A stretch of DNA of 39,628 nt from JACOZG01 sp964564105 (GTDB taxonomy: Bacteria; Patescibacteriota; Minisyncoccia; Phycocordibacterales; JACOZG01). The notes under the pieces were generated by a model. That model was given only the letters and a program-made list of their open reading frames with translations. It made no database searches and had not been told where the DNA came from. Every line of letters begins with the position of its first letter. Position 1 is the first letter of the stretch. Position numbers and translations under genes: made by a program. Where the stretch lies: NCBI GenBank assembly GCA_964564105.1, contig CAZLZS010000007.1:1-39628 (forward strand). The letters run 5' to 3'. Positions 21,972-29,951 of the stretch are shown one piece after another.

Positions 21972-22955
21972 ATGGAATTAGGGTTCTGGACCAAATTGCC
22001 GAGGCCGTTTTTTTGCTTGGCGCCGATGGCCGAGGTCACAGACCCGGTGTTTCGCCGAATCATCGCCAAGTATGGAAAACCGGCTGTGCTCTGGACCGAG
22101 TTTGTGTCGGCCGATGGTTTGCTTAGCGCCGGGCAGAAGCGGATTTTGCGCAACCTTGAGTTTACTGAGCCGGAGCGGCCGATCGTGGCGCAACTTTTTA
22201 CCGCTAGGCCGGAGAAGATGCTTGCGGCCGCCAAAATAATTTCAGAACTCGGTTTTGACGGTCTGGATATTAATATGGGCTGTCCAGATCGCGCCGTGGA
22301 GCGACAGGGCGCCGGCGCCGCCCTGATCAAGAATCCGAAACTGGCGCGTGAAATTATTGCCGCGGCAAAACAAACCGTCGCCGGAAAATTACCCGTGTCG
22401 GTGAAAACGCGGATCGGTTATGTTCGTGACGAACTGGATACCTGGCTGCCGGAACTCCTGGCCGAAGGGCCGGCGGCGATTACGATTCATGCCCGCACGC
22501 GGGCGGAAATGTCTAAAGCGCCAGCGCGTTGGGAACGCGTGGCGCGGGCCGTGGCGATTCGTGATGGAATGGAAAGTAAAACGTTAATCATCGGCAACGG
22601 CGATGTGGTCAATCTTGAGGAGGCCGCGGCCCGGGCGGCCGAGACTGGCGCTGATGGTATCATGCTTGGCCGGGCGATCATCGGCAATCCGTTCCTTTTT
22701 TCTAATTTAAGGTTCGACCTTAAGAACCCGCCAAGGTCGAACCTTAAGAAAGTGAAAATAATGATCGAGCATGCCAAACTTTTTGAAGCAGTGCTGGGCG
22801 ACATCAAAAATTTTGCCATTATGAGGAAACATTTCAAACATTATGTAAGCGGTTTTATCGGTGCGGTAGAATTGAGGCAGGAATTGATGGATTCGCCAAA
22901 CGCGACGACAGTTGCTCGCGCAGTTGACAAATATCTAGCGACTATGATACAATAA
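21972..22955 (+). CDS. dusB: tRNA-dihydrouridine synthase (DusB-like)
   Basis: A 327-aa FMN-dependent TIM-barrel enzyme that reduces uridines in the tRNA D loop. Landmarks are LAPMAEVTDPVFRRI near the N-terminus, DINMGCPDRAVERQGAGAALI with the catalytic Cys of GCP, PVSVKTRIGY, TIHARTRAEM, and the FMN-phosphate region IIGNGDVVNLEEA...GADGIMLGRAIIGNP. This is one of the few genes with a usable SD (AAGG at 21961-21964, 7 nt before ATG). A palindromic element at 22709-22745 adds RFDLKNPPRSNLKK-type residues (about 246-258) between the barrel and the C-terminal helical domain. Assignment to DusB rather than another Dus is tentative. Confidence 0.92.
   Translation: MELGFWTKLPRPFFCLAPMAEVTDPVFRRIIAKYGKPAVLWTEFVSADGLLSAGQKRILRNLEFTEPERPIVAQLFTARPEKMLAAAKIISELGFDGLDINMGCPDRAVERQGAGAALIKNPKLAREIIAAAKQTVAGKLPVSVKTRIGYVRDELDTWLPELLAEGPAAITIHARTRAEMSKAPARWERVARAVAIRDGMESKTLIIGNGDVVNLEEAAARAAETGADGIMLGRAIIGNPFLFSNLRFDLKNPPRSNLKKVKIMIEHAKLFEAVLGDIKNFAIMRKHFKHYVSGFIGAVELRQELMDSPNATTVARAVDKYLATMIQ
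22709..22745. repeat. Paired palindromic element inside dusB
   Basis: AAGGTTCGACCTT (22709-22721), an 11-nt spacer and AAGGTCGAACCTT (22733-22745). Both 13-nt arms are identical to those inside miaA (9920-9953), while the spacers differ in length and sequence. The frame is kept. Confidence 0.85.
22924..22953 (+). promoter_or_regulatory. Strong promoter within the 3' end of dusB
   Basis: TTGACA (22924-22929), an 18-nt spacer, and TGA-extended TACAAT (22948-22953). Predicted transcription starts near 22960 and gives a leader of about 46 nt before ATG 23006. Confidence 0.75.
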
Positions 22956-22965
22956 CAATCAGAAA

Positions 22966-22982
22966 TCAAGGACGGTCCTTGA
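22966..22982. repeat. Palindromic repeat, copy 2, in an mRNA leader
   Basis: TCAAGG-ACGGT-CCTTGA, a 6-bp hairpin (extendable inward) in the 5' leader of the zinc-ribbon gene, ending 11 nt before its SD. The stem equals that of the repeat at 8305. Confidence 0.6.
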
Positions 22983-23005
22983 CGCGGTTCTTTGAGGAGA
23001 AAAAC

Positions 23006-23218
23006 ATGTTGCTCCATTGCCGGGTTGTAGCGGAATTACCGTTTTGTCCGAACGGTTGCGGTGTCCGTTTGGGATCAAACAATCTTGGATCACCGACAGT
23101 CGTGGCTTGTTGTCCAATCTGTGAATGTCGGTTCAAGTGCTATCTCATGTCAGGAGACTGCACCTATGCTACTGAGCAAGAATTTGATAGAATCCTTGAC
23201 GCCATGACCGAAACCTGA
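23006..23218 (+). CDS. Small cysteine-rich (zinc-ribbon-like) protein
   Basis: A 70-aa protein starting MLLHCRVVAELPFCPNGCGV. It has eight cysteines, including CPNGC and CCPICECRFKC, consistent with a zinc ribbon or knuckle. The C-terminus is an acidic helix (ATEQEFDRILDAM). I know no named family. I chose ATG 23006 over an upstream in-frame start because GAGGAG (22994-22999) lies 6 nt before it. It is monocistronic, with a strong promoter, leader, SD and terminator, and resembles two other small zinc-binding genes in the window (36129 and 39151). Confidence 0.75.
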   Translation: MLLHCRVVAELPFCPNGCGVRLGSNNLGSPTVVACCPICECRFKCYLMSGDCTYATEQEFDRILDAMTET

Positions 23219-23235
23219 TCGGCCGATCTCCTGCG

Positions 23236-23286
23236 GCCCCCGCTGAGTTAATTTCCGCGCGTTGCGGAAACAGCGGGGGCTTTTTT
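23236..23286 (+). terminator. Rho-independent terminator
   Basis: A 10-bp stem GCCCCCGCTG/CAGCGGGGGC, with an inner hairpin (TTTCCGC/GCGGAAA), followed directly by six Ts (23281-23286). It ends the zinc-ribbon transcript. Confidence 0.92.
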
Positions 23287-23303
23287 CTTCGTCCTGGTCG
23301 TGG

Positions 23304-23309
23304 TATCTT
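23304..23309 (+). promoter_or_regulatory. -10 element for dnaX
   Basis: TGG-TATCTT ends 8 nt before the dnaX ATG. The hexamer is a moderate match, and no SD is present. Confidence 0.4.
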
Positions 23310-23317
23310 CTAGAGCG

Positions 23318-24361
23318 ATGGATCAACTCGCGCTCTATCGTAAATACCGGCCCGCGACTTTTGCCGAGGTGGTTGGCCAGAATCAGGTGGTGGCCGTGCT
23401 TGAGGGCGCTCTCAAGCACGGCCGAATCGTCCACGCCTACCTCTTTGCCGGACCGCGGGGGACAGGTAAGACCTCGGTAGCCCGCATTTTGGCGCGCGAA
23501 CTCGGCACGAACGTGCCTGATCTTTATGAAATTGACGCCGCTTCCAATCGCGGCATTGATGAAATTCGGGAATTGCGGGAAGCGGTGCGCACTCTCCCTT
23601 TTGAATCCAAGTACAAGGTGTACATTGTTGACGAAGTGCACATGCTGACCCGCGAGGCTTTCAACGCCTTGCTTAAAACGCTTGAGGAGCCGCCGGATCA
23701 TGTTATTTTCATTCTGGCAACGACCGAAGTTCATAAGTTGCCGGAGACCATTGTCTCGCGCTGTCAGACTTTGGTTTTCCGCCAGCCGCCGCCGGAAGCG
23801 TTAATGGAGGTTTTGAAACGAGTGGCCAAAGCTGAAGCCTGGAAAGTAGAAGAAGAAGCCGTAGTGCTTTTAGCGCTCTTGGCTGACGGTTCGTTCCGTG
23901 ACGCTCTTGGTGTTCTCCAACAGGTGATGAGTGCGACTCGGGGCAAGGTGATTGGGCTGGCGGCCGTTGAACAAGTGACTGGCGCGCCGCGACATCGGCT
24001 AGTGGAATTGTTCTTAGCCGCCGCCGCGGCTGGCAATCTGGAACAGCTTCTCGGCGCGGTCCGTCAGGCCGTGGTCGCGAACCAGGATCTGAAGATCTGG
24101 CTTAAATTGATTCTGCGTCAGTTGCGGCTGGCGCTTCTTTTAAAATTTGCGCCGGCGCTCGGTCGAGAACTGACCGCCGGCTTGCCGCCGGCGGAACTTA
24201 AATTTTTGGCCGAGCTGCCGCTGACGCCGGCGGCTGGCAAATTGGTGACACTCCTCCGCGAGCTCCTCCTCGTCTATGATGAACTCGGCCGAGTCACTCT
24301 GCCGGAATTGCCGCTCGAGCTGGCAATGATTAAACTATACGGCCAAGAATCAGAATCGTAA
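23318..24361 (+). CDS. dnaX: DNA polymerase III subunit gamma/tau, short form without zinc module
   Basis: A 347-aa clamp-loader ATPase. It has YRKYRPATFAEVVGQ at the N-terminus, Walker A GPRGTGKT (45-52), DAASNRGIDEIRELRE, Walker B DEVH (105-108), LLKTLEEPP, and SRC with the arginine finger (147-149). The Cys4 zinc module normally between Walker A and DAASN is absent: ARILARELGTNVPDLYEIDAASN runs straight through. The protein stops after the collar domain III, so the tau-specific domains that bind DnaB and the polymerase are missing. This could be a reduced DnaX. A clamp-loader paralogue such as HolB is an alternative, but the DAASN and SRC motifs favour DnaX. Confidence 0.9.
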   Translation: MDQLALYRKYRPATFAEVVGQNQVVAVLEGALKHGRIVHAYLFAGPRGTGKTSVARILARELGTNVPDLYEIDAASNRGIDEIRELREAVRTLPFESKYKVYIVDEVHMLTREAFNALLKTLEEPPDHVIFILATTEVHKLPETIVSRCQTLVFRQPPPEALMEVLKRVAKAEAWKVEEEAVVLLALLADGSFRDALGVLQQVMSATRGKVIGLAAVEQVTGAPRHRLVELFLAAAAAGNLEQLLGAVRQAVVANQDLKIWLKLILRQLRLALLLKFAPALGRELTAGLPPAELKFLAELPLTPAAGKLVTLLRELLLVYDELGRVTLPELPLELAMIKLYGQESES

Positions 24362-24380
24362 TCACTCACCGATCTCATAA

Positions 24381-24452
24381 CTGCCGGACTTGGATTCGGA
24401 CCAAGATTAACGGCTCCAAAGGCCGCTGTCCTACCCGTTAGACGATCCGGCA
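24381..24452 (-). tRNA. tRNA-Gln (TTG)
   Basis: A 72-nt tRNA with acceptor stem TGCCGGA/TCCGGCA (U1-A72 pair, usual for Gln), anticodon loop CTTTGGA (anticodon TTG), T loop GTCCGAATC, and discriminator G. CCA is not encoded. Confidence 0.93.
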
Positions 24453-24462
24453 ACTTCTAGTC

Positions 24463-24491
24463 ATTCTAACGGCCAGAGTCCAATTTGACAA
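24463..24491 (-). promoter_or_regulatory. tRNA-Gln promoter
   Basis: On the minus strand TTGTCA (24486-24491), a 17-nt spacer and TAGAAT (24463-24468), 10 nt upstream of the mature tRNA. It lies between the htrA stop and the tRNA. Confidence 0.75.
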
Positions 24492-24512
24492 CCGTTTTTT
24501 TATTTAGACCAA

Positions 24513-25784
24513 TTACTCGGGTGCGGCGGCGAGACGCACGGTGACGGTTTTGGTTTCACCGCGGTGAAAAATTTTTAAAGTTACTGCTTCGTCGACTGGT
24601 TTTTGTCGGATGATCGTTGATAAATTTTTGTCGCCGGTAAGTTTAACACCGTCGATCTCAAGAATGATATCATTTTCCATAATGCCGGCCTTGTCGGCTG
24701 GCGAACCTGGGATGACCGCTAGATCAGCGGCGGTCCCGCCGCGCTGGACAAGCGCGCCGTAATCAAACGGCAAATCATTTTTCTCCTTGAGCTCAGGCGT
24801 AATTTTGGTGTAGCGAAGGCCGAGGTAGGGTCGGACGATCTTGCCGTTTTTCTTGACCGACTCGACCACGGTTTTAACCAGGTTGATCGGCAGGGCAAAA
24901 CCAATATTTTCCGAACCGCGCGCCACCGCCACGTTTACGCCGATCACGCGGCCCCTAAGATCAAGCAGGGGACCGCCAGAGTTGCCAGGATTGATGGCGG
25001 CGTCGGTCTGGATAACTTCATCGAGTTGTTCGGCGGAGCCGAAGTCATCGGCCGCCACAATCGAACGATAGAGGCCGGAGATGACGCCAACCGAGACCGT
25101 ATTTTCAAACTCGCCGAGGGCGTTGCCGATGGCAATGGCCGTCTGGCCGACTTTAATTTTATCCGAATCGCCGAGCGGCAAAGCGGTGAACGGTCCGCCC
25201 TTGATGCGCAGGACCGCAATGTCTAGGATCGGATCTTTGGCCACCACCGTGACTTCATGTTTGGCGCCGTCGTTGGTTAGGGCGGTGTAATCAGCCTTAG
25301 TGTCAGCCACGACATGGCGGTTGGTGAGGGCGAGCCCGTCAGTTGAGATAATGAAGCCCGAGCCGCCGCCGACCTCGCGTTTTTCAGTGCCGCGCTCGCG
25401 TTCTCGCGGGATCTGGAAATTGAAAGGGCCGAAGAAGTCGTCATTGAAGAAATCGTTAAATGGGTTAAGGTTCTCGTAATAACGTTCGATGATCGGCACA
25501 TCCTTAGTGACCACGATGGAAATGACGGCCGGGTCGGCTTTTTCCACTGCGGCGGTGATGAGCGTTTCTTCCGAAAGCAAAAGCGGTCCGCTGTTTTGAT
25601 TAACGTTTGTGCTTGAGCTTGCGGCGGTCGGTTTTAATTCCTCGAGATAACTAGACCCAAAGTAGTTAAAAATCGCCGCCCGGTTGAAACTAGTTATCAT
25701 TAAGGTTAAACTGATAATAATAATACTGCCGATGCTACCGGCGATGAACGGCGGCCACCAGGACTTATCAACTTTTAGCATCAT
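24513..25784 (-). CDS. htrA: HtrA/DegQ-type serine protease with PDZ domain
   Basis: A 423-aa envelope quality-control protease. One N-terminal transmembrane helix (about 11-31) anchors it. The S1C trypsin-like domain carries His157 (LTNRHVVA), Asp188 (DPILDIAVL) and Ser269 (NPGNSGGPL) as the catalytic triad. A single PDZ domain fills the C-terminus (GGTAADLAVIPGSPADKAGIMENDIILEIDG). The segment before the protease domain is rich in Asn, Phe and Asp (NPFNDFFNDDFFGPFNF), as in many HtrAs. It is divergent from the glycosyltransferase across a 50-bp AT-rich spacer. Start choice MMLK versus MLK is open. Confidence 0.95.
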   Translation of the reverse strand: MMLKVDKSWWPPFIAGSIGSIIIISLTLMITSFNRAAIFNYFGSSYLEELKPTAASSSTNVNQNSGPLLLSEETLITAAVEKADPAVISIVVTKDVPIIERYYENLNPFNDFFNDDFFGPFNFQIPRERERGTEKREVGGGSGFIISTDGLALTNRHVVADTKADYTALTNDGAKHEVTVVAKDPILDIAVLRIKGGPFTALPLGDSDKIKVGQTAIAIGNALGEFENTVSVGVISGLYRSIVAADDFGSAEQLDEVIQTDAAINPGNSGGPLLDLRGRVIGVNVAVARGSENIGFALPINLVKTVVESVKKNGKIVRPYLGLRYTKITPELKEKNDLPFDYGALVQRGGTAADLAVIPGSPADKAGIMENDIILEIDGVKLTGDKNLSTIIRQKPVDEAVTLKIFHRGETKTVTVRLAAAPE

Positions 25785-25834
25785 GGTCGTTCTTTTATGT
25801 TATTATATTAAATATAACGGGCAAACACAAATCA
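25785..25834. promoter_or_regulatory. AT-rich divergent promoter region, htrA / glycosyltransferase
   Basis: On the minus strand TATAAT, with a TTGTGT-like -35 17 nt upstream, ends 17 nt before the htrA ATG, giving a ~10-nt leader. On the plus strand TATATT/TATAAC boxes precede the glycosyltransferase by about 18 nt. The two sets of -10 boxes overlap. Confidence 0.5.
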
Positions 25835-27040
25835 ATGAGCCTGCGGGTTTTGATGTTTGGTTGGGAATTCCCGCCGCAGAACAGCGGCGGGCTTGGGACA
25901 GCTTGTGAGGGTTTAACGCGGGCGCTCGCCAGCGTTGGCGTCGAATTGATTTTTGTTCTGCCGCGCCGTTTTGACATCAAAGCGTCTTGGCAGCGCGTCA
26001 TTTTCGCCGATGGTCGCGGTCTCAACTGGCGCACCGTCAACTCACCACTTTCGCCTTACCTGACGGTCGGCAGTTATCGCTGTCGCGTCGGCACTGACTC
26101 GCTCTACGGTCCGGATTTAATTTCTGAAGTCTATCGTTACGGCGCGGCCGCCGCTCGTCTGGCGCGCGGTGAGCATTTCGATGTCATCCACGCTCACGAC
26201 TGGCTCTCGTTCCCCGCTGGCCTCGCGGCTAAGGAGGTTAGCGGCAAACCATTGGTGGTGCATGTCCACGCTACCGAATTTGATCGTACCGGTGGCAACG
26301 GCGTTAACCCCGAGGTTTATGCGATTGAGAAAGAAGGAATGACTCGGGCCGATCGCGTGGTGACCGTGAGTCAGTTCACTAAAAATTTGGTCACGCGGCA
26401 TTACGGCGTGTCAGATCATAAGATAGCAGTGGTGCACAACGGGATTGACTTTGACTCCAAACTCCGTCTGGGCGAACGACTTTCGGCTCTGAAGCGCGCC
26501 GGCGAGCGCCTAGTCCTTTTCGTTGGCCGGATCACTCTGCAGAAGGGGCCGGATTACTTCGTCGCCGCCGCGCGGCGCGTCCTCGACCTTGAGCCAAATG
26601 TAACTTTTATCGTGGCGGGTTCGGGTGATATGGAGGATCAAGTGATCAGTCAGGTCGCGGCGCTCGGCTTGGGCCAGCATTTTATCTTTGCCGGCTTCTT
26701 GCGCGGGGCCGAGCTCGATGCGATCTATCAGGCGGCCGATCTTTATGTTTTACCCTCGGTCTCGGAACCTTTTGGTCTGACGCCGCTTGAGTCGCTTGCC
26801 AACGGCACACCGGTGCTCGTCTCGCGACAGTCCGGAGTGTCCGAAGTGCTCCGTCACGCCCTGAAAGTTGATTTTTGGGATATCGAAGAGATGACTAATC
26901 AAATTATTGCCGTGCTCCGTCATCCGCCGCTTCAGCGGACGCTCGCTGCTTACGGTCAAGCTGACGCCCGCCGCGTCACCTGGTCCGCCGCGGCCGAGAA
27001 GTGCTTAAACATCTATCGGTCTCTCGTCAGCGCAGTTTAA
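25835..27040 (+). CDS. Glycosyltransferase family 4 (GT-B fold)
   Basis: A 401-aa retaining glycosyltransferase. The N-terminal Rossmann domain starts VLMFGWEFPPQNSGGLGTACEGLTRAL, a glycogen-synthase-like glycine loop. HAHDWLSFPAGLAAK and HVHATEFDRTGG follow. The C-terminal nucleotide-sugar domain has VLFVGRITLQKGPDYFVAAARRVL and the E-x7-E motif EPFGLTPLE. The acceptor and sugar are unknown; cell-surface glycan synthesis is the most likely role. It is monocistronic, ending in a terminator 20 nt downstream. Confidence 0.92.
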   Translation: MSLRVLMFGWEFPPQNSGGLGTACEGLTRALASVGVELIFVLPRRFDIKASWQRVIFADGRGLNWRTVNSPLSPYLTVGSYRCRVGTDSLYGPDLISEVYRYGAAAARLARGEHFDVIHAHDWLSFPAGLAAKEVSGKPLVVHVHATEFDRTGGNGVNPEVYAIEKEGMTRADRVVTVSQFTKNLVTRHYGVSDHKIAVVHNGIDFDSKLRLGERLSALKRAGERLVLFVGRITLQKGPDYFVAAARRVLDLEPNVTFIVAGSGDMEDQVISQVAALGLGQHFIFAGFLRGAELDAIYQAADLYVLPSVSEPFGLTPLESLANGTPVLVSRQSGVSEVLRHALKVDFWDIEEMTNQIIAVLRHPPLQRTLAAYGQADARRVTWSAAAEKCLNIYRSLVSAV

Positions 27041-27060
27041 ACCAAAACCTTCCAGCAAGG

Positions 27061-27084
27061 GACCCGCTCGCGGGTCTCTTTTTT
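27061..27084 (+). terminator. Rho-independent terminator after the glycosyltransferase
   Basis: GACCCG (27061-27066), loop CTCG, CGGGTC (27071-27076), then a T-rich run (27078-27084). Confidence 0.88.
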
Positions 27085-27101
27085 GTTTATCTTGCGCGGG
27101 G

Positions 27102-27107
27102 TAGGAT
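27102..27107 (+). promoter_or_regulatory. -10 element for the helicase-nuclease
   Basis: TAGGAT ends 7 nt before ATG 27115, with no SD in the gap. Confidence 0.4.
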
Positions 27108-27114
27108 TAAGTTG

Positions 27115-29943
27115 ATGATCAGTCGAAAGTTTAATCAATTATACCGCGAGTTGAATCCCGCCCAGCGGCAGGCCGTGGACACTATCCAGGGGCCGGTGAT
27201 GGTGAGCGCCGGCCCCGGCGCCGGCAAAACTCAAGTTTTAATTTTGCGTCTCGCCAACATCTTGCGACTGACAGATACGCCGCCGGATGCCATTTTGGTT
27301 CTGGCCTTTACCCGCTCGGCGGTCGCGGCGCTCCGGACGCGCCTGGTCGAGATTATCGGCGCCGCCGCCTACCGCGCGAAGATTCATACCTTCCATAGTT
27401 TTTGCCAGGAAGTAATCCGCACTTACCCGGAATATTTTCCGCGGATTATCGGTTCGACAGCGGCTTTGCCAGTGGATCAAATTAGTATTATGAAAGAAGT
27501 GATTGATCGGGTGTATCTCAGGATCCTTCGTCCTTACGGCGCGCCCTATTTTTATCTCCATCCGGCCTTAGCCGCGATCGACCGACTGAAAAAAGAAAAT
27601 ATTTCACCGGGCGCGCTCGCTAAATCCCTTACCCTGATTAAAGATGAACGTTCGCTCTTGAGAAATAAAGAACTACTGAGGCTTTATCGGGCTTATGAGA
27701 TCGGACTCGCCGCGGCCAAGCTTTACGATTTCAACGATATGGTTATGGAAGTGATTCGGGTTTTGGAAAAAGGGAGTGATCTTCGTCTGGCTCTGGCCGA
27801 AGAATCTCAATATCTTTTGGCTGACGAACACCAAGACGCCAACCAAGGCCAGAACGAGCTTTTGCGTCTCTTATCCAACTTTGACGATTCACCCAATCTT
27901 TTTATCGTCGGTGACGTCAAGCAGGCCATCTTCCAATTTCAAGGGGCTTCGCTCGACAATTTTAATTATTTCAAACGACTTTACCCGAAGGCCGTTTTGA
28001 TTGAATTGACCCATAACTATCGTTCGGGCCAATCTATCCTCGATGCGGCCGGGTCCCTAATTGGTCCTAGATTGACGACTGCTCGCCAGATTAAATTAAA
28101 AGCGGTGATAAATTTGCGGGTTTTTGAGAATGAAAAAGAAGAATTTACTTGGCTGGCGAGCGAGCTAAAAAATAAGTCAGGTTCAGTGGCGGTGATTTTT
28201 CGTGATAACCGCGATGCCGAACCGATCATCGAGACTTTCGAACAAACCGGCCTTTCGTTTGTCGTCGAGTCCGAGTTTAATGTGCTGCGAGACATTGAGA
28301 TTAAAAAACTGATCCTTTTGTTCCGGGCGATTTATCATTTTGGCGATGATGACTGGCTGCGGCGCGTACTCCATCTCGATTTCTGGAGTTTGTCGCCCTT
28401 GACGATTTGGCGCTTAAACCTTGAGAGCCAGCGGCAAAAGCGATCTTTGCATGAGATCTTACAGGAAAAGTTTCCCAAATTATTTAAGAAACTGGAGCAT
28501 TGGAAACGTTTGAGCGCCAACCTAAATTTTACGGCTCTGTTTGGTTTAGTTTTGGCGGAATCGCAATTTCTGCCGCGGCTTTTGAAGCGTCGCGACGCCG
28601 GCGACAAGCTCGAAAAATTGCAGTCATTTTTCGAAGAGATGAAGAATATTTTGCGCCAGCATCCGGATTTTGATTTGGCCGATTTCATCAGTTATCTTGA
28701 TTTGTTGGAAGAGCAGCATATCGCCATCAATCTACGGAAGTCGAGCCGTCACGAAGGCGTCCGGTTACTGACGGCTCATAAAGCCAAGGGGCTGGAATTC
28801 GATCAGGTCTACATTGTTCGCGCTTTAGATGGTCACTGGGGCGGCCGCCGCGGCCGGAATTTTTTCACGCTGCCCTGGCGGGGTCTCGTCCCAACGACCG
28901 CGGATGAATTTGATTCCGAACGCCGACTCTTCTATGTTGCGCTCACCCGCGGCCGGCGGGCGGTGACCATTAGTTACGCGCGATCGGATGATGAAGGCCG
29001 CTATCGTTTGCCGAGTCAGTTTATCGAAGAGATTGATAAGAAATTGTTGACAGTGGTGTCTATGCCGTCCGCGCCCGCGGTGGTGCGACCGGAGCAGTCT
29101 TTCCGGCCGCGCGTTTATACCGGGCCGGGGCTGGCCAACCGGGCCTTTCTCAATCAGTTATTTCTGGAGCGTGGTCTCTCGGCAACAGCGCTCAATAATT
29201 ATTTAACCTGCCCGCTCAAATATTTTTTCAACAACCTGCTTCGCGTCACTAAGGTTCAGCGTCGCGAGCTCTTGTATGGCTCGGCGGTGCACGAAGCCCT
29301 GAAGCAATTTTTTGATCGTTACCGGCGGAGCGAGCGGGTTTCGGCCGCTTACCTTTTGACGGTTTTTCGTCGGGCGCTTGAGCGTCAGCCGCTTTCACCT
29401 CTGGACCGGCCGGCCACGGTGGCGAGAGGCGAACGGGCTTTGCGGGGTTATTTTCGAGCCTATCAGCGGCGCTGGCCGCAGGCGATTATCAATGAATTCC
29501 GCGTCCGCGGCGTGTTGCTTAAACCAGAACTTAAACTGACCGGCCAGATTGATAAATTGGAATGGCTGACCGTTGGCGGGCGGGAAATTAAGGTGGTGGA
29601 TTATAAAACCGGCCGGCCGAAAACGCGGCGCGAGATTTTGGGTCTGAATAAAAACTCCACCGGCGATTATTATCGGCAGTTGGTGTTTTACAAATTATTA
29701 CTTGATCGTTACGAGCGGGGAAAATATCAAACGGTCTCTGGCGAGTTGGACTTTATCGAGCCTGATGAACGAGGCGAGTATCGTCGAGAGACGTTCGAGT
29801 TAACCGCGATGGCGGTGGAGAAATTACAGGAATTGATTTTGCGGTCGGCCGATGAGATTCGGTCGCTGAAATTTTTAAATCAAGGTTGCGGCAAAACTAA
29901 TTGCGAGGCCTGCACCCTGTGGCGGATGATGGGCCGGAAATAA
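27115..29943 (+). CDS. UvrD/PcrA-type helicase fused to Fe-S PD-(D/E)XK nuclease
   Basis: A 942-aa protein that probably processes DNA ends in recombinational repair. The SF1 helicase part has Walker A AGPGAGKT (32-39), VLAFTRSAVAALRTR, Walker B LLADEHQDANQGQ (DEHQD rather than the usual DEYQD), VGDVKQAIFQFQGA, LTHNYRS, LTAHKAKGLEFDQVYI and YVALTRGRR. The C-terminal ~250 residues are a RecB-like nuclease: ALNNYLTCPLKYFFNNLLRV, GSAVHEALKQFF, LTGQIDKLEW and VVDYKTGRPKT. One cysteine near residue 699 (TCPLKYFF) and three at the end (GCGKTNCEAC) match the 4Fe-4S layout of AddB and Cas4-type nucleases. The start at 27115 follows a TAGGAT box; upstream in-frame codons lie in the terminator and the previous gene. 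Confidence 0.92.
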   Translation: MISRKFNQLYRELNPAQRQAVDTIQGPVMVSAGPGAGKTQVLILRLANILRLTDTPPDAILVLAFTRSAVAALRTRLVEIIGAAAYRAKIHTFHSFCQEVIRTYPEYFPRIIGSTAALPVDQISIMKEVIDRVYLRILRPYGAPYFYLHPALAAIDRLKKENISPGALAKSLTLIKDERSLLRNKELLRLYRAYEIGLAAAKLYDFNDMVMEVIRVLEKGSDLRLALAEESQYLLADEHQDANQGQNELLRLLSNFDDSPNLFIVGDVKQAIFQFQGASLDNFNYFKRLYPKAVLIELTHNYRSGQSILDAAGSLIGPRLTTARQIKLKAVINLRVFENEKEEFTWLASELKNKSGSVAVIFRDNRDAEPIIETFEQTGLSFVVESEFNVLRDIEIKKLILLFRAIYHFGDDDWLRRVLHLDFWSLSPLTIWRLNLESQRQKRSLHEILQEKFPKLFKKLEHWKRLSANLNFTALFGLVLAESQFLPRLLKRRDAGDKLEKLQSFFEEMKNILRQHPDFDLADFISYLDLLEEQHIAINLRKSSRHEGVRLLTAHKAKGLEFDQVYIVRALDGHWGGRRGRNFFTLPWRGLVPTTADEFDSERRLFYVALTRGRRAVTISYARSDDEGRYRLPSQFIEEIDKKLLTVVSMPSAPAVVRPEQSFRPRVYTGPGLANRAFLNQLFLERGLSATALNNYLTCPLKYFFNNLLRVTKVQRRELLYGSAVHEALKQFFDRYRRSERVSAAYLLTVFRRALERQPLSPLDRPATVARGERALRGYFRAYQRRWPQAIINEFRVRGVLLKPELKLTGQIDKLEWLTVGGREIKVVDYKTGRPKTRREILGLNKNSTGDYYRQLVFYKLLLDRYERGKYQTVSGELDFIEPDERGEYRRETFELTAMAVEKLQELILRSADEIRSLKFLNQGCGKTNCEACTLWRMMGRK

Positions 29944-29951
29944 CGGTTTGT

